This document shows, piece after piece, positions 29,283 to 38,165 of a DNA stretch of 64,000 bases. Origin of the DNA: Collinsella sp. AF23-4AC (GTDB lineage Bacteria > Actinomycetota > Coriobacteriia > Coriobacteriales > Coriobacteriaceae); NCBI RefSeq assembly GCF_003462685.1, contig NZ_QRVE01000001.1:62001-126000 (forward strand). The letters run 5' to 3'. The notes below the pieces were generated by a model. It saw only the letters and a list, made by a program, of their open reading frames with translations. It had not been told where the DNA came from and searched no databases. The stretch's first letter is position 1. Every line of letters starts with the position of its first letter. Position numbers and translations under genes: made by a program.

Positions 29283-30158
29283 TTAGCTTTGCTGGGCTCG
29301 GCGGGCGGCGCGGCGGGCACGGGCTTCTTGGATTTCCTCCAGGTGACCGATGATCTCGGAGGCACTCTCCTCGATCGCCTTGCCGTCGGTGCGCACCACA
29401 AAGCAGCCCAGACGCTTCATAAGGGCGCGGGCTTCCTCGAGCTCGCTGCGCACACTCTCGGGCTCGACATAGGAGCCGGCAACGGCGCGAGCATAGTCAT
29501 CGCCCAAGCGGCTATCGCGAATTTCAGAAATAACGTCGACGGTCGAAATCAGGCCGAACAACCGCATCGGGTCGACCTCGTAAATTGACTTCGGCGGCTC
29601 CATGCCATGGGCCAAAGGAACATTGGCAACCTTGTAACCCTGATAGGCCAAATACATCGACAGCGGCGTCTTGGACGTACGCGACACACCCAGCAGCACG
29701 ATATCGGCACCCGACAGATCGTCGCAACCGCGCCCGTCGTCGTGCTCAACGAAATACTCCATGGCCTCGATGCGATGGAAATAGCGGTCATCGGTCTTGT
29801 GAATCACGCCCGCGACGCCCTTGGGCGGCACACCGATGAGCGACGACAGCACGGCGAGCGCTGGGCCGATCAGGTCAACCGAACGAATATGCAGCATGCC
29901 CAGGTAATCGAGCACGCGGGCGCGAAGCGCCGGATCGACAATGGTGTGGAACACGGCAATATCGCGATGGTCCGCATCGACGCGCGGGCCCACAAACGAC
30001 TTGACCTGCTCCACCGAGTTCACCTTGGGCAGGCGCAAGAGACGAAAAGCCCCTTCATCAAATTGCCCGGACGCCGCAAGCACCACCTCACAAGCGGTAT
30101 CGCCGAGAGAGTCGGAGATAACGATAACGGTGGGACGAACGGCGACCGGGCAATCCAT
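29283..30158 (-). CDS. ppsR: Pyruvate, phosphate dikinase regulatory protein (DUF299)
   Basis: Bifunctional kinase/phosphotransferase that inactivates PPDK by ADP-dependent phosphorylation of a threonine and reactivates it by phosphorolysis. 291 aa. P-loop GVSRTSKTPLSMYLA in the centre and the N-terminal ISDSLGDTA block are diagnostic. The related PEP-synthase regulator is very similar, but ppdK next to it makes PPDK the target. Follows glyS by 34 nt; the 300-bp gap to ppdK suggests separate control. Confidence 0.93.
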   Translation of the reverse strand: MDCPVAVRPTVIVISDSLGDTACEVVLAASGQFDEGAFRLLRLPKVNSVEQVKSFVGPRVDADHRDIAVFHTIVDPALRARVLDYLGMLHIRSVDLIGPALAVLSSLIGVPPKGVAGVIHKTDDRYFHRIEAMEYFVEHDDGRGCDDLSGADIVLLGVSRTSKTPLSMYLAYQGYKVANVPLAHGMEPPKSIYEVDPMRLFGLISTVDVISEIRDSRLGDDYARAVAGSYVEPESVRSELEEARALMKRLGCFVVRTDGKAIEESASEIIGHLEEIQEARARRAARRAQQS

Positions 30159-30192
30159 GCGGGGCTCCTTTTGCGCTTACGCGCAGGCTGGC

Positions 30193-32289
30193 TTACTTTT
30201 TGCGGGCAAGCTCACCGATGTTGGCGATGCCGGAGAAAACGGCCTCGAAGCGGTTGAGCAGCTTAAGGCGATTATCGCGAAGCTGCTCGTCCTTGTCCAT
30301 GACCATAACCTCGTCGAAGAAGCGGTCGATGGGGGCACGCAGGGCGGCAAGGGCGGCAAATGCGGCCGGGTAATCCTCGGCAGCAAGGGCGTCATCGACA
30401 GCGGCCTGAGCAGCCTCGGAGGCGTCGGCGAGCGCGAGCTCGCCCTCGCCCATCAGGCTGCGGTCGTACTCCGCACCCAGCTCGGGCTTGGAGATGTGCG
30501 CAGCGCGGGCATAGGCGGTAGCCAGGTTGTCGAAGGTCTCGGCATCGTTCTTGCGAGCCTCGTCGAGCGCGGCGCAGCGGGCGAAGAAGACGGACGGAGC
30601 GATGATGTGCACCGCGGAAACGGCGGCGACGGTGTCGGCAGGAATCTTCTCGTCGCGGGCCATGCTCACCAGGCGGCCATGGAAGAAGTCACGGACCTGT
30701 TGGGCGACCTCGGCGGAGTCGAACTCAATGCCTTGCTCGCTATAGAGCTCAAGGGCAAAGTCAATCAGCGACGTGGGGTCAATCGGCAGACGATCGCGCA
30801 GGATGTTGATGATGCCGATAGCGGCACGACGCAGCGCATACGGGTCGGACGAGCCGGTCGGGGGCTCGCCGATGGCAAAAATACCGGCAATGGTATCGAG
30901 CTTGTCGGCACAGGCCACGATGCAGCCAGCGGTGCCCTCGGGCAGCTCATCGCCGGCGAAGCGGGGACGATAATGATCGCGAATGGCGTGGGCGACCTCG
31001 TCGTTCTCCCCCATCGCGATAGCGTAGTAACCGCCCATCACGCCCTGCTGGCTCGTGAACTCGACGACGGCGTTGGATACCAGGTCTGCCTTGCACAGGT
31101 GCGCAGCGCGAGCAGCGTCTGCAGCAAGGTGGGCGCCCAGATGGGCCTCACGGGCGATGGCGAGCGCGAGCTGCTCAATACGCTCGGACTTGGCGAGCAC
31201 GCTACCGAGCTTCTCCTGGAAGGCAACCTTGGCCAGACGCTCACGGAACTCATCGAGGGAGATCTTCAGGTCCTCCTCGTAGAAGAACTTTGCGTCGTCC
31301 AGACGGGCGCGCACGACGCGCTCGTTGCCGTCGATCACGCGCTCGGCATTCTCGGGCTTGCTGTTGGAGACGACCACGAACTCACGCGTCAGCTTACCCT
31401 CACCGTCATAAATCGGGAAGTAGCGCTGGTTGGTGAGCATAGACTCGCAGATGATCTCGTGCGGGACCTTGAGGAACTCCTCATCGAAGGTACCGACGAG
31501 CACCGTCGGCCACTCGCAGAGGTTGATGACCTCCTCGAAGACCTTCTTGGGCGTATCGACGTGGCAGCCAGGACGGACGGCCTCGACCTCGGCGATACCG
31601 GCAAGGATGGCCTCACGACGGCGCTCGGCAGAAAGCACGCCGGCGTCCTCGAGCACCTGCTCGTAAACAGCGGGGCTGGCGACCACATGGTCACCGGGGC
31701 CCAGGACGCGATGGCCGCGCGTGGTGTTGCCACTCGTCACGTCGGCAAACGACACGGGCACGACGTCCTCGCCCAAAAGGCAGCAGATCCAGCGGACCGG
31801 ACGCACGAACGTGGCGTGCTCGTGGCCCCAGCGCTGGCTGCGGTAGTTGGGCCACTGCAGGCCGGCGATGGTCTTCTCGCACAGGGCCGTCAGAATCGGG
31901 GTGGCCGGGGCGGAAGGAATGTTCTTCTCAGCAAAGACGTACTCGCGTCCGTCGGTGTCCTCGCGACGGACCAGGTCCTCGGCAGCCACACCGCACTTGC
32001 GGGCAAAGCCCTGGGCGGCCTTGGTGGCGTTACCGTCAGCGTCGAAGGCGATGTTGGCCGCGGGGCCACGCTTGACCTCGTGAACCTCATCGGTCGCAGT
32101 GGCGACATTAGCCACGAGCGCGGCAAGACGACGCGGGCTCGAGATCACGCGGACCTCGCCGTGGGCCAGACCGGCCTCGTCGAGACCCTTGGCGATAATG
32201 GTGCCAAGCTGCTTGACAGCATTGTTCAGCGGTGCAGAGGGCATTTCCTCCGTACCGATCTCAAACAGGAAATCCTTAGCGTCTGCCAT
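30193..32289 (-). CDS. glyS: Glycyl-tRNA synthetase beta subunit
   Basis: tRNA-binding subunit of the bacterial alpha2beta2 GlyRS. 698 aa, normal. N-terminal FLFEIGTEEMPSAPL, central HD-like domain (MGGYYAIAMGENDEVAHAIRDHYRP) and a C-terminal anticodon-binding domain. ATG 32289 is 3 nt after the glyQ stop. GlyQS plus ppsR is a recurrent bacterial arrangement. Confidence 0.97.
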   Translation of the reverse strand: MADAKDFLFEIGTEEMPSAPLNNAVKQLGTIIAKGLDEAGLAHGEVRVISSPRRLAALVANVATATDEVHEVKRGPAANIAFDADGNATKAAQGFARKCGVAAEDLVRREDTDGREYVFAEKNIPSAPATPILTALCEKTIAGLQWPNYRSQRWGHEHATFVRPVRWICCLLGEDVVPVSFADVTSGNTTRGHRVLGPGDHVVASPAVYEQVLEDAGVLSAERRREAILAGIAEVEAVRPGCHVDTPKKVFEEVINLCEWPTVLVGTFDEEFLKVPHEIICESMLTNQRYFPIYDGEGKLTREFVVVSNSKPENAERVIDGNERVVRARLDDAKFFYEEDLKISLDEFRERLAKVAFQEKLGSVLAKSERIEQLALAIAREAHLGAHLAADAARAAHLCKADLVSNAVVEFTSQQGVMGGYYAIAMGENDEVAHAIRDHYRPRFAGDELPEGTAGCIVACADKLDTIAGIFAIGEPPTGSSDPYALRRAAIGIINILRDRLPIDPTSLIDFALELYSEQGIEFDSAEVAQQVRDFFHGRLVSMARDEKIPADTVAAVSAVHIIAPSVFFARCAALDEARKNDAETFDNLATAYARAAHISKPELGAEYDRSLMGEGELALADASEAAQAAVDDALAAEDYPAAFAALAALRAPIDRFFDEVMVMDKDEQLRDNRLKLLNRFEAVFSGIANIGELARKK

Positions 32290-32292
32290 GGC

Positions 32293-33204
32293 TTACGCCA
32301 CCTCGCCTTCCTGGTCGGCATTCTCGTTGATTCCGGCGACCTCGGCCATATAGGCCTCGCAGCACGCCTTGGCGACGGCGCGGACGCGCAGGATGTAGTT
32401 GGCGCGCTCGACTGCGGACAGCGCACCGCGGGCATCGAGCAGGTTGAAGGCATGACTGCACTTCATGACGCAGTCGTACGCCGGCAGCGGCAGCTTGCGC
32501 TCCAGGCAGGAGTGGCACTCGGCCTCGTAGTCGTCGAACTTCTGACGCATCATCTCGACGTTGGCGACCTCAAAGTTGTAAGCGCTGAACTCGCGCTCGT
32601 TCTCCAGGAACACGTCGCCGTAGGTCATGGGCGTGCCGTCGGGCAGGTAGCTCCACACCAGGTCGTAGACCGAGTTGACGCCCTGGGCGTACATGGCGAT
32701 ACGCTCCAGGCCATAGGTGATCTCGACGGGCACGGGATCGACCTCGATGCCGCCCACCTGCTGGAAGTACGTAAACTGCGTGACCTCCATGCCGTTGAGC
32801 CAGACCTCCCAGCCAAGGCCCCAGGCGCCGAGCGTCGGGCTCTCCCAGTCGTCCTCGACAAAGCGGACGTCATGGTCGTTGGGGTCCAGGCCAATGGCGG
32901 CCAGCGAACCCAGGTAGAGCTCCTGGGCGTTGACCGGCGAAGGCTTGATGAGCACCTGGAACTGATAGTAGTGCTGCATGCGGTTGGGGTTCTCGCCGTA
33001 GCGGCCGTCGGCGGGACGGCGGCAGGGCTGCGCATAGCAGGTGCGCCACTCGGCGGGACCAAGCGAGCGCAGCGTGGTCGCGGTATGGAAGGTACCGGCA
33101 CCGACCTCGGAGTCATAGGGCTGCATAATGACGCAGCCCTGCTCGCCCCAGTACTGCTGGAGGCGCAGGATGATGTCTTGGAAGGAAAGCGATGAAGCGT
33201 TCAT
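32293..33204 (-). CDS. glyQ: Glycyl-tRNA synthetase alpha subunit
   Basis: Catalytic class II subunit of bacterial GlyRS. 303 aa. [32 protein letters not shown] near the N-terminus and [34 protein letters not shown] later are nearly invariant. First gene of the glyQS unit; the leader is only about 45 nt, so there is no room for a glycine T-box. Confidence 0.97.
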   Translation of the reverse strand: MNASSLSFQDIILRLQQYWGEQGCVIMQPYDSEVGAGTFHTATTLRSLGPAEWRTCYAQPCRRPADGRYGENPNRMQHYYQFQVLIKPSPVNAQELYLGSLAAIGLDPNDHDVRFVEDDWESPTLGAWGLGWEVWLNGMEVTQFTYFQQVGGIEVDPVPVEITYGLERIAMYAQGVNSVYDLVWSYLPDGTPMTYGDVFLENEREFSAYNFEVANVEMMRQKFDDYEAECHSCLERKLPLPAYDCVMKCSHAFNLLDARGALSAVERANYILRVRAVAKACCEAYMAEVAGINENADQEGEVA

Positions 33205-33250
33205 GCCTCTAATATCCCCTCGTCGAAACGATTACACGGTTAGGTACTGT

Positions 33251-33256
33251 ACTATA
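33251..33256 (-). promoter_or_regulatory. Probable glyQS -10
   Basis: TATAGT on the minus strand, 47 nt upstream of the glyQ ATG and just beyond the lepB stop. No good -35 is seen. A GTAC repeat (GTACAGTAC) overlaps the likely transcription start. Confidence 0.4.
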
Positions 33257-33263
33257 GCGGTTT

Positions 33264-33827
33264 TTAGTCGATAGCGCCGATACGGTTGAGCGGCCAGTAG
33301 CGCACAAGTGCAACGGCTATCAAGTCGGAGCGGTCGACCGGGCCAAAGTAGCGGGAGTCGGCAGAGTTCTCGCGGTTGTCGCCCATCACCCACACACAGT
33401 CGTCAGGGACGGTGTAGGGATAGCTCACCTGAGCGCCGGGGGCTTGGGCCGAAAGCGGCCAGCTCATGCCGGTTGTATAGTCTTCGTCGAGCGCCTGGCC
33501 GTCGACGACAACCTTGCCGTCCTGCAGGTCGACCGTCTGACCGGCCGTGGCGATGACGCGCTTTACCAGCACGTCATGCTCGGACGTGACATCGGGGTTG
33601 TGGAACACCACGATATCGCCCTGTTTGACGGGCTGCCCAAGCTCGAGGCTGACCTTCTGCGCCAGGATCTGGTCGCCAATCTCGATCGTGGACTCCATGG
33701 AACCGGTAGGCACCACAAAGGGTTCGACCACAAACGAGCGAATCAAAAAGGTGGCGACCAGTGCGATCGCGACGACCACGATCCACTCAAACGCACCCTT
33801 TAGCACGGAATGCTGCGATGGAACCAT
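33264..33827 (-). CDS. lepB: Signal peptidase I
   Basis: Membrane serine protease that removes signal peptides. About 187 aa, single N-terminal membrane helix (residues 14-32) then the periplasmic-side catalytic domain. Nucleophile Ser43 in PTGSMEST, general base Lys89 in LVKRVIATAGQ, and box E GDNRENSADSRYFG. ATG 33827 is 2 nt after the trmD stop with GAGGAG overlapping it. Closes the rpsP operon. Confidence 0.96.
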   Translation of the reverse strand: MVPSQHSVLKGAFEWIVVVAIALVATFLIRSFVVEPFVVPTGSMESTIEIGDQILAQKVSLELGQPVKQGDIVVFHNPDVTSEHDVLVKRVIATAGQTVDLQDGKVVVDGQALDEDYTTGMSWPLSAQAPGAQVSYPYTVPDDCVWVMGDNRENSADSRYFGPVDRSDLIAVALVRYWPLNRIGAID

Positions 33828-33829
33828 TC

Positions 33830-34588
33830 TCACTCCTCGCTCTGTGAATACGAAGCGTCCAGGATCTCCTGCGCGTACGCGCGCTCCTCTACCGTAAGTC
33901 GTGCCGTCTCGATAAGATCGGGACGCCAACGACAGGTACGCTCGATGGCGTTTTTGCGACGCCAGGCATCGACCTTGGCATGGTCGCCGCTTACGAGCAC
34001 CGGCGGCACGCCCTCGCCATTGAACTCGGCGGGGCGGGTGTACTGCGCGTACTCGAGCAGGCCACCGTCCTCGGCGGTCGAGAAAGACTCGTCCACGTTG
34101 CTCATCTCGTCGCCCAAGGCTCCGGGAATGAGCCGTACGACGGCATCGGCCACGACCATAGCGGGCAGCTCGCCGCCTGTGAGCACGTAGTCGCCGATCG
34201 ACAGACGCTCATCGGCATACGCATATGCGCGCTCGTCGACGCCCTCGTAACGGCTGCACACAAACAGCAGGCGCTCGCTTTTGAGCAGGCGCTCGGCCAC
34301 ATGCTGCGTAAAGGGCTCCCCGCAGGGGGTGAAGAACACCACGGTGGGCTTGGGACCCTCGGAGCTGATGGCCTCGATTGCCTCGGCAATGGGCTCGACC
34401 TTCATGAGCATGCCCTGCCCGCCGCCATACGGCTCGTCATCGACAGTGCGATGGCGATCGTGCGTCCAGTCACGCAGGTTATACGCCTTAAAATCAAAAA
34501 GGCCGGCCTTGCGGGCGCGGCCCAAAATCGACGTGGACATGACGGGCTCAAACATCTCGGGAAAGACCGAAAGGGTCTCTATCAGCAT
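33830..34588 (-). CDS. trmD: tRNA (guanine-37-N1) methyltransferase
   Basis: SPOUT knot methyltransferase preventing +1 frameshifting. 252 aa. LSVFPEMFEPVMSTSILGRA, DDEPYGGGQGM, and the trefoil-knot segment RLSIGDYVLTGGELPAMVV are diagnostic. ATG 34588 has GGGAGGA 5-6 nt upstream; it follows rimM by 10 nt. Confidence 0.98.
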   Translation of the reverse strand: MLIETLSVFPEMFEPVMSTSILGRARKAGLFDFKAYNLRDWTHDRHRTVDDEPYGGGQGMLMKVEPIAEAIEAISSEGPKPTVVFFTPCGEPFTQHVAERLLKSERLLFVCSRYEGVDERAYAYADERLSIGDYVLTGGELPAMVVADAVVRLIPGALGDEMSNVDESFSTAEDGGLLEYAQYTRPAEFNGEGVPPVLVSGDHAKVDAWRRKNAIERTCRWRPDLIETARLTVEERAYAQEILDASYSQSEE

Positions 34589-34598
34589 GCTGTCCTCC

Positions 34599-35120
34599 CT
34601 ACTTGTCCATATCGATCAAGCCGTCCATAACGTGGACGGAAATTGTTCCTGTGTCGGGAAAATCGAGCACAACCTGCTCGATCACGGGAATCAGCACCTC
34701 GCCGTACCGATCGCCCTCGACAACCCAAACATCGTTGGCGGGCGTCGACATGATCTCGACAATCGTACCGAGCGAGCCAAAGCGCTCATCGACCACCTCG
34801 CGACCCATAAGGTCGGTATAGGCGGCGTCGAGCGAATCGAGCTCGAAGTCGTCACGATTGGCCAGCACATAGCATCCGGTGATGCCCTCAGCGGCCGTCA
34901 AGTCATCTATGCCCTCAAACGAGACCAGATCGCCATCGCCCGTATCGGTGACGGACACGACCGTGCAAAAACGGTCGCGCTTGAGCGCCGGCGGCGTCAA
35001 GGCGACACGCATACCCGGCTCCAATACAGAAGGAAGCCCCCGCAGCGGCTGCGCGAGGACCTCCCCCTTCCTTCCGTGCGGCTTGACCACACGGGCGATG
35101 TTTTTGTACTGGGACCTCAA
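34599..35120 (-). CDS. rimM: 16S rRNA processing protein RimM
   Basis: Assists maturation of the 30S head around S19. 173 aa: N-terminal RimM beta-barrel (IARVVKPHGRKGEVLAQPL) and C-terminal PRC-barrel (LGTIVEIMSTPANDVWVV). The start is TTG 35120, with AGGAC upstream; no ATG or GTG fits the conserved N-terminus. Lies 4 nt after khpA. Confidence 0.95.
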   Translation of the reverse strand: MRSQYKNIARVVKPHGRKGEVLAQPLRGLPSVLEPGMRVALTPPALKRDRFCTVVSVTDTGDGDLVSFEGIDDLTAAEGITGCYVLANRDDFELDSLDAAYTDLMGREVVDERFGSLGTIVEIMSTPANDVWVVEGDRYGEVLIPVIEQVVLDFPDTGTISVHVMDGLIDMDK

Positions 35121-35124
35121 GGTC

Positions 35125-35409
35125 CTAGCCCAGAACCTCTACCTCGACAGCTGTGTCGAGGCGAGCGGCCAGTGCACGGGCGAGCGTGCGAATGGCCTTG
35201 ATGGTACGGCCACGACGGCCGATGACCTTAGCGACGTCATCCTCGGCAACCGAAACCTCAATCGTAGAGGCGTCGTCACCATCGATGACCTCGAGGCTCA
35301 CGGAATCCGGGTCGTCGACGATCTGAACAACGAGATATTCGACGAGATCGGCGATGCGATCTGAGAGCATTGCCTCACCCTCGAGCTGTGCAGCGTCAAC
35401 CTCAGGCAC
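35125..35409 (-). CDS. khpA: KH-domain RNA-binding protein KhpA
   Basis: 94-aa single KH domain with the nucleic-acid loop KVIGRRGRTIKAIRTL. In Firmicutes KhpA pairs with KhpB/Jag and affects division and elongation; the partner is not in the window. GTG 35409. Its place between rpsP and rimM is highly conserved. Confidence 0.93.
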   Translation of the reverse strand: MPEVDAAQLEGEAMLSDRIADLVEYLVVQIVDDPDSVSLEVIDGDDASTIEVSVAEDDVAKVIGRRGRTIKAIRTLARALAARLDTAVEVEVLG

Positions 35410-35412
35410 GAT

Positions 35413-35754
35413 TTACTCCTCGGCGCCCTCAGCGGCCTCAGCGGCAGCCTTAGCGGCCTCGGCCTCTTTGGCGAGCTGTTTCTTGGACTTCTTGACGACG
35501 GTCTCGGTCTTCTCGCCCTCGTTAGCGGCCTTGACCAGAGCGGCGACGGCGTCGGTGAGCTGAGCGCCCTTGGACTGCCAGTCAGAGATCTTCTCGAGAT
35601 CGAGGTTGATGGTCTTGGGGGCGGTCATCGGGTTGTAGCGGCCAACCTCCTCGATGATACGACCGTCACGCGGGGCGCGGGAATCGGCGACGACGACACG
35701 GTAGTACGGACGCTTCTTAGCGCCGTGACGAGCAAGGCGAATCTTGACTGCCAA
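35413..35754 (-). CDS. rpsP: 30S ribosomal protein S16
   Basis: 113 aa. [20 protein letters not shown] and GRYNPM are diagnostic of bS16. The C-terminus (after about residue 75) is a Lys/Ala/Glu-rich tail common in Actinobacteria. The start is TTG 35754, fitting the conserved AVKIRL start, with GGAGGAG 7 nt upstream; no ATG exists nearby. First gene of rpsP-khpA-rimM-trmD-lepB. Confidence 0.96.
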   Translation of the reverse strand: MAVKIRLARHGAKKRPYYRVVVADSRAPRDGRIIEEVGRYNPMTAPKTINLDLEKISDWQSKGAQLTDAVAALVKAANEGEKTETVVKKSKKQLAKEAEAAKAAAEAAEGAEE

Positions 35755-35810
35755 AGGAAACTCCTCCAACCAAGCAGCATTAGGCTGCAACTACAAACAA
35801 ACAGTTGAAC

Positions 35811-35839
35811 ATAATACGCCATCGACGCGGGCAGGTGAA
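35811..35839 (-). promoter_or_regulatory. rpsP operon promoter
   Basis: TTCACC (35834-35839), 17-nt spacer, TATTAT (35811-35816). The leader would be about 50 nt. Confidence 0.65.
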
Positions 35840-35942
35840 GTCCGTGAGACCAACTTCTTCGGTGTAGTCGAGGGCAAATCCATATCTTAGACAAGAATTC
35901 GCGATTTGCAAGCACATACACGCACCCCACATGAGCTGCGCG

Positions 35943-35948
35943 GTATAC
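35943..35948 (+). promoter_or_regulatory. dinB -10 (leaderless arrangement)
   Basis: TATACT ends 7 nt before the A of the dinB ATG, so transcription would begin at or next to the start codon. No clear -35 and no complete LexA box were found; only a half-site-like CGAAC occurs just inside the gene. Confidence 0.5.
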
Positions 35949-35955
35949 TCATGAC

Positions 35956-37209
35956 ATGGAAAGACGCGAACATACATACGGTTATGAGGATGCTGCGGGC
36001 GTCACGCCGCCGCCCTGGACGGGTCCGGCGGTGGGCCTGATGGACCTCGATGCATTTTTTGCGAGCGTGGAGATGCTCGATCATCCCGAATGGCGCGGCA
36101 AACCGCTCATCGTGGGCGGAGACGCCGAATCACGCGGCGTCGTGTCCACGTGCTCGTACGAGGCACGTCGCTTTGGCGTGCACTCCGCCATGCCCTCGGC
36201 CGAGGCGCGGCGTCTGTGCCCGCAGGCCATTTGGACGCATGGGCATTTCGATCGCTACCACGAGGTCAGCGCGCAGGTCATGGCGATTCTCGCCGACGAG
36301 ACCCCGCGCGTTGAGCGCGTATCCATCGACGAGGCCTTTATCGATATCACGCCGGGCCGCTTTGCGCCCGAAGACCCGCTACTGGTTGCGCGGCGTATAA
36401 GCGACCGCGTGGCGGCGCTGGGAGTGACCTGCTCCATTGGCGTGGGCTGCAACAAGACGGTCGCAAAGATCGCAAGCGAACGGGACAAGCCGTTTGGGCT
36501 GACCATCGTGCGCCCCGGAACCGAGCAGCGCTTTTTGGCCGCGCTGCCGGTATCTGCCATGAGCGGCATCGGGCGTTCGGCCGAGGAGCGGCTGCGCCGC
36601 ATGCGCATCTATACGCTCGGCGAGCTGTCACGCGCACCGGAATCCACCCTGGCCTCTATTATTGGTGTTAACGGCGAACGCATGCGCCAGCGTGCGCTGG
36701 GACTCGAAATCTCCGAAGTCACGAGCCTCGATGAAGAGCGCGAGGTCAAGTCGGTCAGCAATGAACGCACCTTTGCGAAAGATTTGACTGAGCGTGGGGA
36801 TATCGAAGCGGCGATTGCGCTATTGGGAGAGTCAGTGGGGCGCCGTCTGCGCCGTCAGGGGCTGACGGGTGCCACGGTAACGCTCAAGCTCAAGTATTCG
36901 TATGGCAGCGGGCGTACGGCACAGCGCCGGCTGCCTCATCCGACCGACGATGAGAACATCTTCGTGGCGGTTGCACTCGAACTGCTCGATAACATCTGGC
37001 AGGAAGGCATGCATGTGCGTCTGGCGGGCATCGGAATGAGCGATTTTGATCACCAGGGAGGCATCCAAACCGACCTGTTCTGCGAAGTCGATGACCGCGG
37101 GGCCCAATCCAGCGACCGACGCGACCTCTCCGTCGCAATTGACGCCGTCCGCGACAAGTTCGGCGACACCGCCCTATCCTTCGGCCGCCAATCCCGCTTC
37201 GACGATTAA
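35956..37209 (+). CDS. dinB: DNA polymerase IV (Y family)
   Basis: Translesion polymerase. 417 aa. Catalytic aspartates and glutamate: MDLDAFFASVEM and VSIDEAFIDIT; the steric-gate/palm region CSYEARRFGVHSAMPS and the little-finger domain (SNERTFAKDLTERG) follow. The first 28 residues before GLMDLD are extra compared with typical DinB. No ribosome binding site precedes ATG 35956, but a -10 ends 7 nt upstream, which fits a leaderless mRNA; ATG 36040 is a possible internal start. Transcribed divergently from rpsP. No C-terminal beta-clamp motif was assigned with confidence. Confidence 0.95.
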   Translation: MERREHTYGYEDAAGVTPPPWTGPAVGLMDLDAFFASVEMLDHPEWRGKPLIVGGDAESRGVVSTCSYEARRFGVHSAMPSAEARRLCPQAIWTHGHFDRYHEVSAQVMAILADETPRVERVSIDEAFIDITPGRFAPEDPLLVARRISDRVAALGVTCSIGVGCNKTVAKIASERDKPFGLTIVRPGTEQRFLAALPVSAMSGIGRSAEERLRRMRIYTLGELSRAPESTLASIIGVNGERMRQRALGLEISEVTSLDEEREVKSVSNERTFAKDLTERGDIEAAIALLGESVGRRLRRQGLTGATVTLKLKYSYGSGRTAQRRLPHPTDDENIFVAVALELLDNIWQEGMHVRLAGIGMSDFDHQGGIQTDLFCEVDDRGAQSSDRRDLSVAIDAVRDKFGDTALSFGRQSRFDD

Positions 37210-37244
37210 CCGCCTTTGGGCAAAAAGAAAGCCGGGCAGCTGCG

Positions 37245-37279
37245 AATGATTATTCTAGGACGGGGATTTTTTAATCATT
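37245..37279 (+). repeat. Left REP-like end of element 2
   Basis: 35 bp with perfect 8-bp arms AATGATTA / TAATCATT around GGACGGGGAT; inverted copy of 38131-38165. Confidence 0.8.
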
Positions 37280-37286
37280 TGGAGCG

Positions 37287-38027
37287 TCATTTCGCCCTTT
37301 GAATGATATTGGTCCCAATTCCCGTCAGACGCGAAATCTGGTCAATCGTAAACCCCCGATGCCTCAACACTGCCAGAAGACGATTTCGCTCTGATTTCGG
37401 CAAAGTTTTAAGCTGATAAGGCTCATGCGGAGCCAAAAGAGCCCGGGCAACTTCCAGCGCATCCATATCGGAGATATGCTTACCTTCGGGCATAAAATAG
37501 GGATTAGGCTTGCCGTCGGTACTCGAAAGATAAAACGCTTCCGTACCCCCAAACAGATTGAGAATACCTTCACAATCACAAATTTCGGGATGAGAGAAAT
37601 ACTCATGGAAGCTGCTCCAGCGATACAGAGGAGCAGAAGAAATACCTGCTTTTGCAGGATTGTCGTGTATGTATCGGACGCAACGGAGCAGCTGTTTGTC
37701 GTCAGAAATGATCACACTCTTGAATCGTTCCTGGAACACCGGTCCGCGGCGGCCGGTTTTTTGATTGAAGTGTTTCGCATATGCCGTATCAATCGCATGC
37801 ATAGCAACGCTCATCTGATTATCGAGATCATCAAATAGCAGGTGAACATGATTGTCCATGAGGCACCAGGCAAGAAGACGAATATGAGCGGACGTAAATC
37901 GTCTGTTCATTAGATTGAGAAAATAAAGGCGATCGTCATCGTCTTCGAAGATCAGCTGGCCAGCACAGCCCTTGAGCATGACGTGATAATGGCCAAGTTC
38001 GGACAACGCACGGGCAACACGAGTCAT
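37287..38027 (-). CDS. REP-associated tyrosine transposase (Y1 family)
   Basis: About 246 aa, same group as the gene at 4282-5058 but clearly diverged. HUH motif HVH in WCLMDNHVHLLFDD, catalytic-tyrosine region RYIHDNPAKAG, RWSSFHEY, and a C-terminal helix-turn-helix-like segment (FTIDQISRLTGIGTNIIQRA). ATG 38027 has GGAGGG 7 nt upstream; an upstream TTG-containing extension lacks family resemblance. Flanked by its own 35-bp inverted repeats. Lower GC and less C-ending codon use than the neighbours, which suggests acquisition. Confidence 0.88.
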   Translation of the reverse strand: MTRVARALSELGHYHVMLKGCAGQLIFEDDDDRLYFLNLMNRRFTSAHIRLLAWCLMDNHVHLLFDDLDNQMSVAMHAIDTAYAKHFNQKTGRRGPVFQERFKSVIISDDKQLLRCVRYIHDNPAKAGISSAPLYRWSSFHEYFSHPEICDCEGILNLFGGTEAFYLSSTDGKPNPYFMPEGKHISDMDALEVARALLAPHEPYQLKTLPKSERNRLLAVLRHRGFTIDQISRLTGIGTNIIQRAK

Positions 38028-38081
38028 CGAAACCCTCCCTTCCAAGGATGCAGTAGTCACAGCATACAAAAGGAAAGGAAG

Positions 38082-38120
38082 AAAAAGGCCGAACCGCCCA
38101 ACAAAGGTGAGCGGTTCGGC
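38082..38120 (-). terminator. Terminator between element 2 transposase and rsfS
   Basis: Minus strand GCCGAACCGC / GCGGTTCGGC with a 13-base loop, then CTTTTTC. It would end transcription from rsfS, although the element's right end lies between it and the rsfS stop. Confidence 0.8.
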
Positions 38121-38130
38121 AAACGGTAGC

Positions 38131-38165
38131 AATGATTATTTTATCCCCGTCCCAGAAAAATCATT
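38131..38165 (-). repeat. Right REP-like end of element 2
   Basis: 35 bp, inverted copy of 37245-37279, arms AATGATT / AATCATT around ATCCCCGTCC. Last base is shared with the rsfS stop codon. Confidence 0.8.

Larger units (their letters stand above)
37245..38165. mobile_element. Second REP-associated Y1 transposase element with 35-bp inverted ends
   Basis: A 921-bp unit: transposase gene (minus) bounded by 35-bp inverted repeats (37245-37279 and 38131-38165, 6 mismatches). It lies between dinB and rsfS; the right end overlaps the rsfS stop codon by one base. Its ends differ completely from those of the first element, except for a shared GGGGA core. Confidence 0.75.

Noticed and set aside
26369..33195. 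Long antisense open frames over ppdK (885 codons) and glyQS (1,084 codons)
   Set aside because: Same codon-bias shadow effect; translations are Gly/Val/Leu/His-rich without domains, while the minus-strand genes are unmistakable.
33205..33263. Glycine T-box or riboswitch before glyQS
   Set aside because: The leader is only about 45 nt, too short for a T-box, and no specifier or T-box core is visible.
35960..35985. LexA box at dinB
   Set aside because: Only a CGAAC half-site is present; the inverted partner GTTCG is missing.
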